DNA of 8,930 nucleotides from Lachnospiraceae bacterium (GCA_004558185.1 SFDP01000066.1:1-8930); one strand, 5' to 3'; shown: positions 1-5,787, counted from the first letter of the stretch. Program-made: numbers and translations. Notes: generated from the sequence alone by a model not told the origin.

Positions 1-2
1 TG

Positions 3-56
3 ATTGTACTGGTCGGGGTAGCAATGGATGCTTTTGCTTCGTGGCTGTTTTGGTAG
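3..56 (+). CDS. Possible C-terminal tail of an upstream membrane protein (partial)
   Basis: From the left window edge, one frame reads about 17 hydrophobic residues (starting IVLVGVAMDAF and ending in Trp) before a TAG at 54-56. This could be the last membrane segment of a protein starting outside the window. The first copy of the degenerate repeat (35-41) lies inside it, and another frame is open to about position 88, so the call is weak. I recognise no family. Confidence 0.2.
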   Translation: MVLVGVAMDAFASWLFW

Positions 57-131
57 AGGTATATGCTTCGAGCCTATTAGGGGCATAGAGGCAACTGTTT
101 CGAGCCTATATATTTGGAGGTCTTTGTTTCG
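35..131. repeat. Degenerate tandem repeat around TGYTTCG, about 29-32 base period
   Basis: The heptamer TGCTTCG or TGTTTCG occurs at 35-41, 64-70, 96-102 and 125-131, with steps of 29, 32 and 29 bases. The last three copies are each preceded, nine bases upstream, by RGAGG (55-59, 87-91, 116-120). The second and third copies are followed by AGCCTAT. The steps are not a constant multiple of three and no long frame covers the array, so it is probably not coding. It may be the body of a small RNA ending at the terminator at 244-288, or a remnant of a mobile element; function unknown. Confidence 0.5.
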
Positions 132-243
132 CAAGGGCGACTAGGCAGCAAAGCTGGCGAAGATGAATGAATAGCGCTGATTTACTTGATTTTATGATAT
201 TAGTTTTACTTTTGTCATGGAAAGAAAATTAAAAAATATATGA

Positions 244-288
244 AAAAGACGGACTTTGACGTATGTTTCTGCCCGTCTTTTCTTTTTT
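244..288 (+). terminator. Rho-independent terminator
   Basis: AAAAGACGG (244-252) pairs perfectly with CCGTCTTTT (273-281) across a 20-base loop and runs into a T-rich tract (TCTTTTTT). The reverse strand also has an A-rich start, so it might work in both directions. It would end transcription coming from the left edge or from the repeat region, isolating the regulator downstream. Confidence 0.75.
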
Positions 289-329
289 GTAGTTTTTTGA
301 TGCACTGTATCAGGATAGTGTCGAATGGC

Positions 330-371
330 TTAGTAAACCTTTTATGGATGCTATCATAAAAGGTTTACTAA
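330..371. promoter_or_regulatory. Strong 17-bp inverted repeat upstream of the TetR gene
   Basis: The left arm (330-346, beginning TTAGTAAACC) is perfectly complementary to the right arm (355-371, ending GGTTTACTAA), with an 8-base spacer. No T-tract follows either arm on the plus strand, so it is a poor intrinsic terminator. It lies about 60 bases upstream of the -35 box of the regulator promoter. It could be an operator, a binding site for a dimeric protein, or a mobile element scar. The sequence shows only the symmetry; a link to the TetR protein is inference. Confidence 0.6.
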
Positions 372-431
372 TGATAGGTCAACAACGGAGAAATTTCTTC
401 ATAAACTTTTAGGAAAAAAGGAAATTTTTTC

Positions 432-460
432 TTGACAAAGATAAGACTTTTGGAAATAAT
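432..460 (+). promoter_or_regulatory. Sigma-70/SigA-type promoter of the TetR gene
   Basis: A consensus TTGACA (432-437) is followed after exactly 17 bases by AATAAT (455-460), a five of six match to TATAAT. Transcription would start near 467-468, leaving a leader of about 45 bases. Inside this leader lies the 13-base dyad ATGGT-TAT-ACCAT (481-493), placed where a repressor could block initiation or elongation; autoregulation by the TetR protein is a reasonable but untested inference. Confidence 0.65.
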
Positions 461-512
461 AGCAGTGATACTATATTTGTATGGTTATACCATTTCAGAA
501 GGGAGATGAGCT

Positions 513-1175
513 ATGGCAAGAAATGTAGAGCGTGATGAGAAAGAGGCAGAACGCAGGAGGAAGCAATTACTGGAGGCTGGGTTTGCTTTATTCTCCAGGC
601 ATGGCATTGAAGCGATCAGTTTACAGATGGTAGCGGATACAGCAGAAGTGGGTGTAGCTACCTTATACAAGTACTATCAGAATAAGCTGAATCTGGTCAT
701 TGCGATCAGCGCCGAAGTTTGGGGAAATGTGTGGAAGGAGCTGGTACAGACTACCGGTCTTGAAGCCTTAGAAGCCTTGAATGCTTATCAACTGATTGAG
801 TATTATTGCGATTCTATCATCAGCCTTTACCGGAATAAGCCGGAGATTCTGCGTTTCAGTGCGAATTACAAAACCTACGTCTGCCGGGAAGAAGTATCAG
901 AGGAGCAGCTTAAGGTACAGCTTGATGTACTAAAGCCTATCGGTGTACGTTTTCACAGGAAATATGAAGAAGCTAAGACAGATGGCTGCATTCGTACGGA
1001 TATTTCAGAGCAGGAGTTATTCACCACACTCACCCTGACTATGCTTGGTATGGCGGAACGGTATGCCCAGGGGGTTGTATGGGCAGATAACCATACAGGC
1101 AGTCATGAGAAGGAGCTGCTGTACCTGAAGGAAATGATGCTGGCGTGGGCGGAGGGAGGCTTAAAGAGAAGATAG
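513..1175 (+). CDS. TetR/AcrR-family transcriptional regulator
   Basis: A 220-residue cytoplasmic DNA-binding regulator. Residues about 17-64 form the TetR N-terminal helix-turn-helix domain: an amphipathic first helix (AGFALFSRHG), then ISLQMVADTAEVGVATLYKY, the typical recognition-helix pattern with the TLYKYY motif followed by NK. The remaining residues, 65-220, are a helical ligand-binding and dimerisation domain with no recognisable ligand signature. The ATG at 513 is preceded by GGGAG (501-505) at good spacing. It has its own promoter at 432-460. The next gene, a very large surface protein, follows after 81 bases on the same strand with no terminator between, so co-transcription is likely and the regulator may control the surface protein. 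Length is normal for the family. The target and inducer are unknown. Confidence 0.93.
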   Translation: MARNVERDEKEAERRRKQLLEAGFALFSRHGIEAISLQMVADTAEVGVATLYKYYQNKLNLVIAISAEVWGNVWKELVQTTGLEALEALNAYQLIEYYCDSIISLYRNKPEILRFSANYKTYVCREEVSEEQLKVQLDVLKPIGVRFHRKYEEAKTDGCIRTDISEQELFTTLTLTMLGMAERYAQGVVWADNHTGSHEKELLYLKEMMLAWAEGGLKRR

Positions 1176-1256
1176 CCAAGGCGGTAATGGGCCTGTGCGG
1201 GCGATAGAACTGCCTGACTGTGATGAGGGAAAACGGATAACCAGGGAGAAAGGATT

Positions 1257-4200
1257 ATGGAGAGGAAAGTCAGGAAAGGAAATTGGATAAAAAAGGGAAA
1301 ACGATATCTTGCTTTGCTTCTCAGCCTCTGTCTGATCGGAACAATGCTTCCGGTTTCAGCAAAGGAAGAGCCGTTAAAGAAAGAGAATGTGCTCCAGATA
1401 CAGGAGGACGAGAAAAATACGGTTGTCGCTGACGGTGCAGCAGAGGAAGAGGTACAGGCAGCCGGTACAGCAGAGAAAGAGGTACAGGCAGCCGGTACAG
1501 CAGAGAAAGAGGTACAGGCAGCCGGTACAGCAGAGAAGGTACAGGCTGCGGGTACGCCGATGGTGCTTCCCAACCGGGGAACACCCCCCGCACCTAAAGA
1601 GGATAAGACAACGTGTACCTGTAGTAAGCTGTGTACAGAAGAGCATCTTAACCCGGACTGCCCGGTGTGCGGGAACGAGGGAGCCGATCTGAGTCAGTGC
1701 ACAGGTAAGGAACAGACAAAATCCGATGAGGAACAGAAAGAACAGAAAGCAGAATGTAGCTGCAGCGAACGGTGTACAACGGACAATATCCATACAGACT
1801 GTCCTGTATGCGGGGCAGAAGATGCAGATTTGAATGACTGCAAGGGAAAATCCGAAGAGAAGGATGAGAAAAAAGGCGAAACTGCCAGAATCATCACTGC
1901 ATGGAAATGGATCGATGAGGAAGAATACATAGACGAGGAAACAGGAAGGATGTCCCTTCCAGGAGCAAGCAGGGAAATGCCTGCATACTTTGATGATGTC
2001 ACAGCACTTCTGCCTACGCAGATTCAGGCAACGGTAGAAAATGCAGAAGATAGCGAAGCAGAATCCGCAGAAGAGCCCATCACCCTTGGAGACTGGAGCT
2101 GTGAGGATTATCCGAAGAGTGGTGCTTATAGCGGAAGCTATACCTTTACGGCAACCCTGCCGGAAGGCTACACACTTTCCGAGGAAGCGAAAGCGCTTTC
2201 CATCACAGTGGAGCTTGGCGGAGTGCAAGTGCAGATGTATAGGAGTGTGGAAAGTAAAGCCGTCGGCAATTTTACGGTCATAGGCGGTACATTAGATACG
2301 GATTACACCTACGCAGACGGTGTGCTTACCATCAAGACTACTACTCCGGTTACAATAGCAAACATAGACCCGGAAAAAGCGACAACTGACCGAATTGAGG
2401 TTGCAAAGGACGTATCCGCAGACATCACCCTCGCAGGGGTAAATATTGACGTTTCATCAAGTTATGATGCCGCATTCAAAATCGCAAACAACAGCACAGG
2501 AGATGTCACCATCACCCTTGCAGATGGCTCTAAAAACACGCTGATAAGCGGAATCGGGTGTGCTGGCTTGCAGAAGATTGGCAGCGGAAACACTATAGGT
2601 AAGCTGACCATTCAGGGCAGCGCAAGCGGCACAGCTATCGTAACTGGCGGCGCAGCCGGAGCAGGGATAGGCGGCGGCCATCAAGGTTCCGGTACAAATA
2701 TCACCATAAGCGGGGGCACAATTACCGCAACTGGCGGCACAGATACCGTAACTGACGGCTTAGGTGGCGCAGGGATAGGTGGCGGCGCTAAGAGTTTCGG
2801 TTCAGCCATCACCATAAGTGGCGGCACAGTAACCGCAAGCAGCGATAATGGAGCAGGGATAGGCGGCGGAAAAGGCCGTTCCGGTACAAATATCACCATA
2901 AGCGGCGGCATAGTTATCGCAAGAAGCAATAGCGGAGCAGGGATAGGCGGCGGACAGAACGGTTCCTGTGGAAATATCACCATAAGTGGCGGCACAGTAA
3001 CCGCAACCGGCGTTGATGGAGCAGGGATAGGCGGCGGCTATAAGGGTTCCGGTACAAATATCACCATAAGCGGTGGCACAGTAACCGCAACCGGCGTTAA
3101 TGGCGCAGGGGTAGGCGGCGGCATTAACGGTGATGGTTTAGGCATCATCATAAGCGGCGGTTCAGTAAAGGCGGAGGCAGGAGAAAATGCAAACGCTATC
3201 GGTGGTGGTTCTGGCAAAGACGCAGTTACCCCCACCCTTGCTGACGGCACAACACCTGTATATCTCCTTGAAATCGCCAACGACAGTGGCACGGATATTA
3301 CCATTAACGGCACAGTATACCCCACAAACAACAACGGCGAAAAGAAGATTTACGTATATCTTCCCGGACAGGAGGTGACTGTGACGGCAGCTTCTCCCAC
3401 CGGTTATAAGCTGACCGGGTGGACAGTAGTAAGAGGCAATGTGACACTTAATATCAACACAGATAAGAAGACAGCGACCTTTACCATGCCGCAAGAGGCA
3501 GTAAGCCTTAAGGCAGAGTGGCAGAAGGAGGAGAACAGTTCCAGCGGCGGCAGCGGCAACACAGGAGGCAGCGGTAACACAGGAGGCAGCGGCAACACAG
3601 GCGGCAGCGGCAATGCGGGCGGCAGCGGCAACGCGGGCGGCAGCGGCAACACAGGAGGCAGCGGCAACACAGGCGGCAGCGGCAATGCGGGCGGCAGCGG
3701 CAACGCGGGCGGCAGCGGCAACGCGGGCGGCAGCGGCAACACAGGAGGCAGCGACAACACAGGAGGCAGCGGCAACACAGGAGGCAGCGGCAACACAGGA
3801 GGCAGCGGCAACACAGGCGGCAGCGGCAACACAGGCGGCAGTACGAATACCGGAGGGGGAAATACAAATCCGGGAACAGAAAATGCCACAGTGATACAGG
3901 GAATACTTACCCCGAGAACAACGCCTGCACCGGGAATCGCCAATAACCTGAATACGGAAAGCAGCCCTGGAATACAGCCTGGCAATACAGGCACAGGAGT
4001 AAACAGGCCGGACACCGGAAGGCCATACATCAAGGGCGATACCGACAAGGAAGGCTGGGAGGCCATCAGGGATGAAGTGAGACGTGTGCAGGAAGGCAGG
4101 ACAATTACCGTGGATATGAATGGCTCATCTGTTGTTCCGGGTGATGTGCTGGATGAAATCAAAGGAAAAGAGGTTACCATTGTCTTTGCTATGAATAACG

Positions 4201-4745
4201 GAATCACCTGGAGCGTAAACGGACAGAGCATTACCGGGGACAAGACGGGGGATATTGATTTTTCTGTTAAAGCTGGTACGGACACCATTCCGCTAGATGT
4301 GATCAATAAGGTAACCGGGGAACGTTACAGCCGGCAGATCAGCCTCGCTTATGATGGGGAGTTTGGCTTTACCGCAGTCCTTTCCATCAACATGGAAGCA
4401 AACAATGCCGGACTTTATGCAAATCTGTTCTACTATAACGAAAAGACAAAAGCGCTGGAATTCATCTGTGCAGACGAGATTGCAGAGGATGGAACTGCAG
4501 AACTGACCTTTACCCATGCTTCGGATTATGCCATTGTGATAGATCAGGAGCCTATGGACAGAAGCGTACAAGTTACCAGTCCTGAATCAGAAAGTCCAGG
4601 GACAGAAGCTGACACTACGCAGACCGGCGCAGATTATCAGGATGCAGGGAATTCCTGGTGGATGATCATGGCAGGTGGATTAGTGATTATCATTGGATTA
4701 TGCGTATTCTTTGTGGTGAAGAAAAAGAAGCCTGAAGCTGAATAA
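1257..4745 (+). CDS. Large multidomain cell-surface protein (adhesin-like), membrane anchored
   Basis: 1162 residues, exported and held at the cell surface. A signal peptide (positive N-terminus, hydrophobic core about 17-31, likely cleavage after VSA at 35) is followed by a decapeptide repeat (62-100). Two Cys-rich motifs, C-x-C-x3-C...DCPVC...ADLxxC, lie at 120-148 and 167-195. An Ig-like module common in Lachnospiraceae surface proteins spans about 213-325 (ITAWKW, SGSYTFTATLPEGY). A beta-helix segment, with GAGIGGG/NITISGG repeats at 468-650, precedes an InlB B-repeat-like domain (668-756, FTMP motif). A GGSGNT linker of 17 units (764-865) leads to a conserved C-terminal module (919-1096, PYIKGDTDKEGWEAI). 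The anchor is one membrane helix (1134-1154) with tail KKKKPEAE. There is no sortase LPXTG motif. AGGGAG (1243-1248) supports this ATG. The ligand is unknown; adhesion or carbohydrate binding is inferred from architecture. Confidence 0.9.
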   Translation: MERKVRKGNWIKKGKRYLALLLSLCLIGTMLPVSAKEEPLKKENVLQIQEDEKNTVVADGAAEEEVQAAGTAEKEVQAAGTAEKEVQAAGTAEKVQAAGTPMVLPNRGTPPAPKEDKTTCTCSKLCTEEHLNPDCPVCGNEGADLSQCTGKEQTKSDEEQKEQKAECSCSERCTTDNIHTDCPVCGAEDADLNDCKGKSEEKDEKKGETARIITAWKWIDEEEYIDEETGRMSLPGASREMPAYFDDVTALLPTQIQATVENAEDSEAESAEEPITLGDWSCEDYPKSGAYSGSYTFTATLPEGYTLSEEAKALSITVELGGVQVQMYRSVESKAVGNFTVIGGTLDTDYTYADGVLTIKTTTPVTIANIDPEKATTDRIEVAKDVSADITLAGVNIDVSSSYDAAFKIANNSTGDVTITLADGSKNTLISGIGCAGLQKIGSGNTIGKLTIQGSASGTAIVTGGAAGAGIGGGHQGSGTNITISGGTITATGGTDTVTDGLGGAGIGGGAKSFGSAITISGGTVTASSDNGAGIGGGKGRSGTNITISGGIVIARSNSGAGIGGGQNGSCGNITISGGTVTATGVDGAGIGGGYKGSGTNITISGGTVTATGVNGAGVGGGINGDGLGIIISGGSVKAEAGENANAIGGGSGKDAVTPTLADGTTPVYLLEIANDSGTDITINGTVYPTNNNGEKKIYVYLPGQEVTVTAASPTGYKLTGWTVVRGNVTLNINTDKKTATFTMPQEAVSLKAEWQKEENSSSGGSGNTGGSGNTGGSGNTGGSGNAGGSGNAGGSGNTGGSGNTGGSGNAGGSGNAGGSGNAGGSGNTGGSDNTGGSGNTGGSGNTGGSGNTGGSGNTGGSTNTGGGNTNPGTENATVIQGILTPRTTPAPGIANNLNTESSPGIQPGNTGTGVNRPDTGRPYIKGDTDKEGWEAIRDEVRRVQEGRTITVDMNGSSVVPGDVLDEIKGKEVTIVFAMNNGITWSVNGQSITGDKTGDIDFSVKAGTDTIPLDVINKVTGERYSRQISLAYDGEFGFTAVLSINMEANNAGLYANLFYYNEKTKALEFICADEIAEDGTAELTFTHASDYAIVIDQEPMDRSVQVTSPESESPGTEADTTQTGADYQDAGNSWWMIMAGGLVIIIGLCVFFVVKKKKPEAE
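1440..1556 (+). repeat. 30-bp tandem repeat within the surface-protein gene
   Basis: Three 30-base units and a final 27-base unit encode A-E-(E/K)-E-V-Q-A-A-G-T decapeptides at residues 62-100. The two middle units are base-for-base identical and the last one has lost a Glu codon, which fits recent duplication by slippage. The repeat forms a charged, Ala-rich stalk directly after the signal peptide. Confidence 0.9.
2658..3212 (+). repeat. 84-bp-type beta-helix repeats within the surface-protein gene
   Basis: Six full units and one partial unit of about 28 residues begin with GAGIGGG, continue with G-x-x-ITISGGTV-TA, and restart. The hydrophobic/Gly alternation is that of a right-handed parallel beta-helix, one turn or a little more per unit. 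Units differ mainly in the loop after GAGIGGG (HQGSG, AKSFG, KGRSG, QNGSC, YKGSG, INGDG), so these loops are the likely variable, exposed face. Confidence 0.85.
3546..3851 (+). repeat. 18-bp minisatellite encoding a GGSGN(T/A) linker
   Basis: Seventeen consecutive 18-base units, mostly ggcggcagcggcaacaca or close variants, encode GGS-G/D/T-N-T/A hexapeptides at residues 764-865. The variants (aca versus gcg at the last codon, ggc versus gga at the first) occur in blocks, which points to expansion by duplication of several units. The product is a flexible linker between the ligand-facing part and the membrane-proximal module. Copy number is likely to vary between strains. Confidence 0.93.
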
Positions 4746-4779
4746 GCAATGAATTTGATCTATAGGGAATAGGAAAAAG

Positions 4780-4814
4780 AAAAGGTGAGAGGCAGGTGTG
4801 CCCTCACCTTTTTT
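4780..4814 (+). terminator. Rho-independent terminator after the surface-protein gene
   Basis: AAAAGGTGAG (4780-4789) pairs with CTCACCTTTT (4803-4812). The interior GGC/GCC pairs (4791-4793 with 4800-4802) extend the stem beyond a single bulged A, and a run of T follows. It sits 35 bases after the stop codon and closes the TetR-surface protein unit. Confidence 0.88.
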
Positions 4815-4868
4815 GAAAAATGGTGAGATTTATATAAGTTGAATATACATTGACTTTATCGATAAACT

Positions 4869-4908
4869 TATGTTATTGTTTACATATAGCGAATATGTCA
4901 ATAACATA
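4869..4908. promoter_or_regulatory. 40-base dyad, likely operator of the toxin-antitoxin-like operon
   Basis: TATGTTATTG (4869-4878) is perfectly complementary to CAATAACATA (4899-4908), and nested inside it ACATAT (4882-4887) pairs with ATATGT (4893-4898). The only asymmetry is three unpaired T on the left and a 5-base centre. A separate perfect 12-base palindrome, TTTATCGATAAA, lies at 4855-4866, and a -35-like TTGACT at 4850-4855 overlaps it. The dyad ends four bases before the AAGGAG ribosome binding site (4912-4917). Its position fits autoregulation by the ribbon-helix-helix protein encoded next, or an RNA hairpin in the leader; which of these is not shown. Confidence 0.65.
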
Positions 4909-4925
4909 TACAAGGAGTTTCTACA

Positions 4926-5171
4926 ATGGGAAAAGTACCAGAGTATAATTTAAGAGCAATAAATAAATACAATGCAAAATTTGATAGAATAGCGGTTAAT
5001 CTTCCAAAAGGAACAAAGGCGCGCATAAAAGAATTGACAGGAAAGAGCTGTAATGCTTATCTTTCAGAACTGGCACTTACAGACCTTGACAGGCTGGAGA
5101 ATTTGGCAGGTACAGATTCGGAGAAATCAGAACAGACGGGAAATTTTCCTGATGCGCCATTTATGAATTAG
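4926..5171 (+). CDS. Small ribbon-helix-helix (Arc/MetJ-type) protein, probable antitoxin or operon repressor
   Basis: 81 residues. Residues about 10-60 (KYNAKFDRIAVNLPKGTKAR, then a helix, then SCNAYLSELALTDLDRL) show a short beta strand with alternating residues (RIAVNLP) followed by two helices, the pattern of ribbon-helix-helix DNA-binding proteins found as antitoxins. The C-terminal 20 residues are polar and probably disordered. The ATG has AAGGAG eight bases upstream. The stop is only nine bases from the ATG at 5181 of the next gene, so the two are surely co-transcribed. Inferred role: dimeric DNA-binding protein acting on the dyad just upstream. Assignment rests on pattern, not on a search. 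Confidence 0.75.
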   Translation: MGKVPEYNLRAINKYNAKFDRIAVNLPKGTKARIKELTGKSCNAYLSELALTDLDRLENLAGTDSEKSEQTGNFPDAPFMN

Positions 5172-5189
5172 CGGAAGGGAATGAATAAA

Positions 5190-5402
5190 GTGCAGATTGA
5201 AGAAATAAAAAGATTGTGTGAACAGTCGAAAATTAAATGGTCCACGCACTGTCTGGAACGGATGCAGGAGCGAGATATCAGCAGGATAGATGTTAAAAAC
5301 TGCTTGCTGAAAGGTGAAATTATCGAACAATATCCAGATGATTTCCCACATCCAAGTTGCTTGGTTTTTGGATATGCAGCAAATAATAAAGTTATTCATT
5401 AA
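5190..5402 (+). CDS. DUF4258 family protein, C-terminally truncated (presumed toxin of a TA-like pair)
   Basis: The frame is open from an ATG at 5181, but the ribosome binding site GGAAGGGA (5173-5180) touches that ATG and lies nine bases from the in-frame GTG at 5190, so GTG (about 70 residues) is preferred. The sequence IEEIKRLCEQSKIKWSTHCL, then QERDIS, DVKNCL, EIIEQYPDDFPHPSCLVFG is the typical first two thirds of DUF4258, a small alpha/beta family often paired with YgiT-type zinc-finger antitoxins. Members I know continue for about 25-35 residues after this point with a strand pair and an ITAYxP-like segment. Here the frame ends at VIH-stop, so the final strands are missing and the protein is probably inactive. 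The next gene starts 23 bases later. Confidence 0.75.
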   Translation: MQIEEIKRLCEQSKIKWSTHCLERMQERDISRIDVKNCLLKGEIIEQYPDDFPHPSCLVFGYAANNKVIH

Positions 5403-5425
5403 AAACCAGAAAGGGGGCGCTGATT

Positions 5426-5653
5426 ATGTGTATGCTTTGCAAATGTGACACCGTAAAAGAAAGCACAACAACACATGTTGTAAACTATAAAGGATGTGTG
5501 ATTGTGATTAAAAATGTGCCGTGTGAGGAATGCGAACAGTGCGGAGAAAAGTTCTATACTGACGAAGTAGCACAACGGCTGGAAAGCATTATTGATGCCG
5601 CAAAGAAGTTGATGCAGGAAATTTCTGTCATTGATTATTTAAGGGTTGCATGA
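5426..5653 (+). CDS. YgiT/MqsA-type zinc-finger protein (antitoxin)
   Basis: 75 residues. The family's four-Cys zinc site is visible as CMLC (residues 2-5) and CEQC (36-39), with further Cys at 7, 24 and 33, followed by the diagnostic GEKFYTDEVAQRLE. This corresponds to the N-terminal zinc-binding domain of MqsA; the C-terminal helix-turn-helix of Escherichia coli MqsA is absent, as is usual for short YgiT-type proteins paired with DUF4258. AAGGGGG (5411-5417) is eight bases from the ATG at 5426; a second ATG at 5432 would lose the first Cys and is less likely. It is the third gene of the operon starting at 4926, and the presumed partner upstream is truncated. The proposed function, neutralising the DUF4258 protein, is inferred from family pairing. 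Confidence 0.88.
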   Translation: MCMLCKCDTVKESTTTHVVNYKGCVIVIKNVPCEECEQCGEKFYTDEVAQRLESIIDAAKKLMQEISVIDYLRVA

Positions 5654-5787
5654 TGAGAGAGCCGCCAGAAGTGGAGGTTTTCTTGCCTATTGACAGACAG
5701 AAAAAGAAATGCGATAAATTCAAATGTGTTTATAAATGCGACGGAGAAGATGAGCCGATGGGCAAGGAAGCTGAACTTCCGAATTGA
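5653..5787 (+). CDS. Possible 44-residue Cys-containing small ORF coupled to the YgiT gene
   Basis: An ATG overlaps the stop of the preceding gene in TGATG (5651-5655), the arrangement of translational coupling, and AAGGG (5641-5645) is seven bases upstream. The product begins MREPPEVEVFLP, contains three Cys in a KKKCDKFKCVYKC segment and ends ELPN. I recognise no family. It overlaps, in another frame, the poorly supported start of the YhcG fragment, so it may simply be junction DNA left by the deletion that produced that fragment. Confidence 0.25.
   Translation: MREPPEVEVFLPIDRQKKKCDKFKCVYKCDGEDEPMGKEAELPN

Noticed and set aside
413..431. A/T hairpin GAAAAAA/TTTTTTC just before the -35 box
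   Set aside because: Seven pairs that are nearly all A-T in A/T-rich DNA; too weak to call a terminator or operator, and it may simply be an UP-like A/T tract.
1374..2228. 284-codon open frame on the minus strand
   Set aside because: It lies wholly antisense to the surface-protein gene. Its product is Cys/Phe-rich and mirrors the repeats of the real gene, and it has no convincing start signals.
3546..3851. Short regular repeats suggestive of a CRISPR array
   Set aside because: Units are contiguous, have no unique spacers and keep the coding frame; it is a protein-coding minisatellite.
4008..4025. PDTGRP as a sortase-like motif in the surface protein
   Set aside because: It lies about 240 residues before the C-terminus at the start of a folded module, not next to the membrane helix.
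3404..4306. 300-codon open frame on the minus strand (Pro/Leu/Val repeat protein)
   Set aside because: It is the reverse reading of the 18-bp GGSGNT minisatellite, which stays open because the unit length is a multiple of three. The sense strand has signal peptide, domains and anchor, so this is a shadow.
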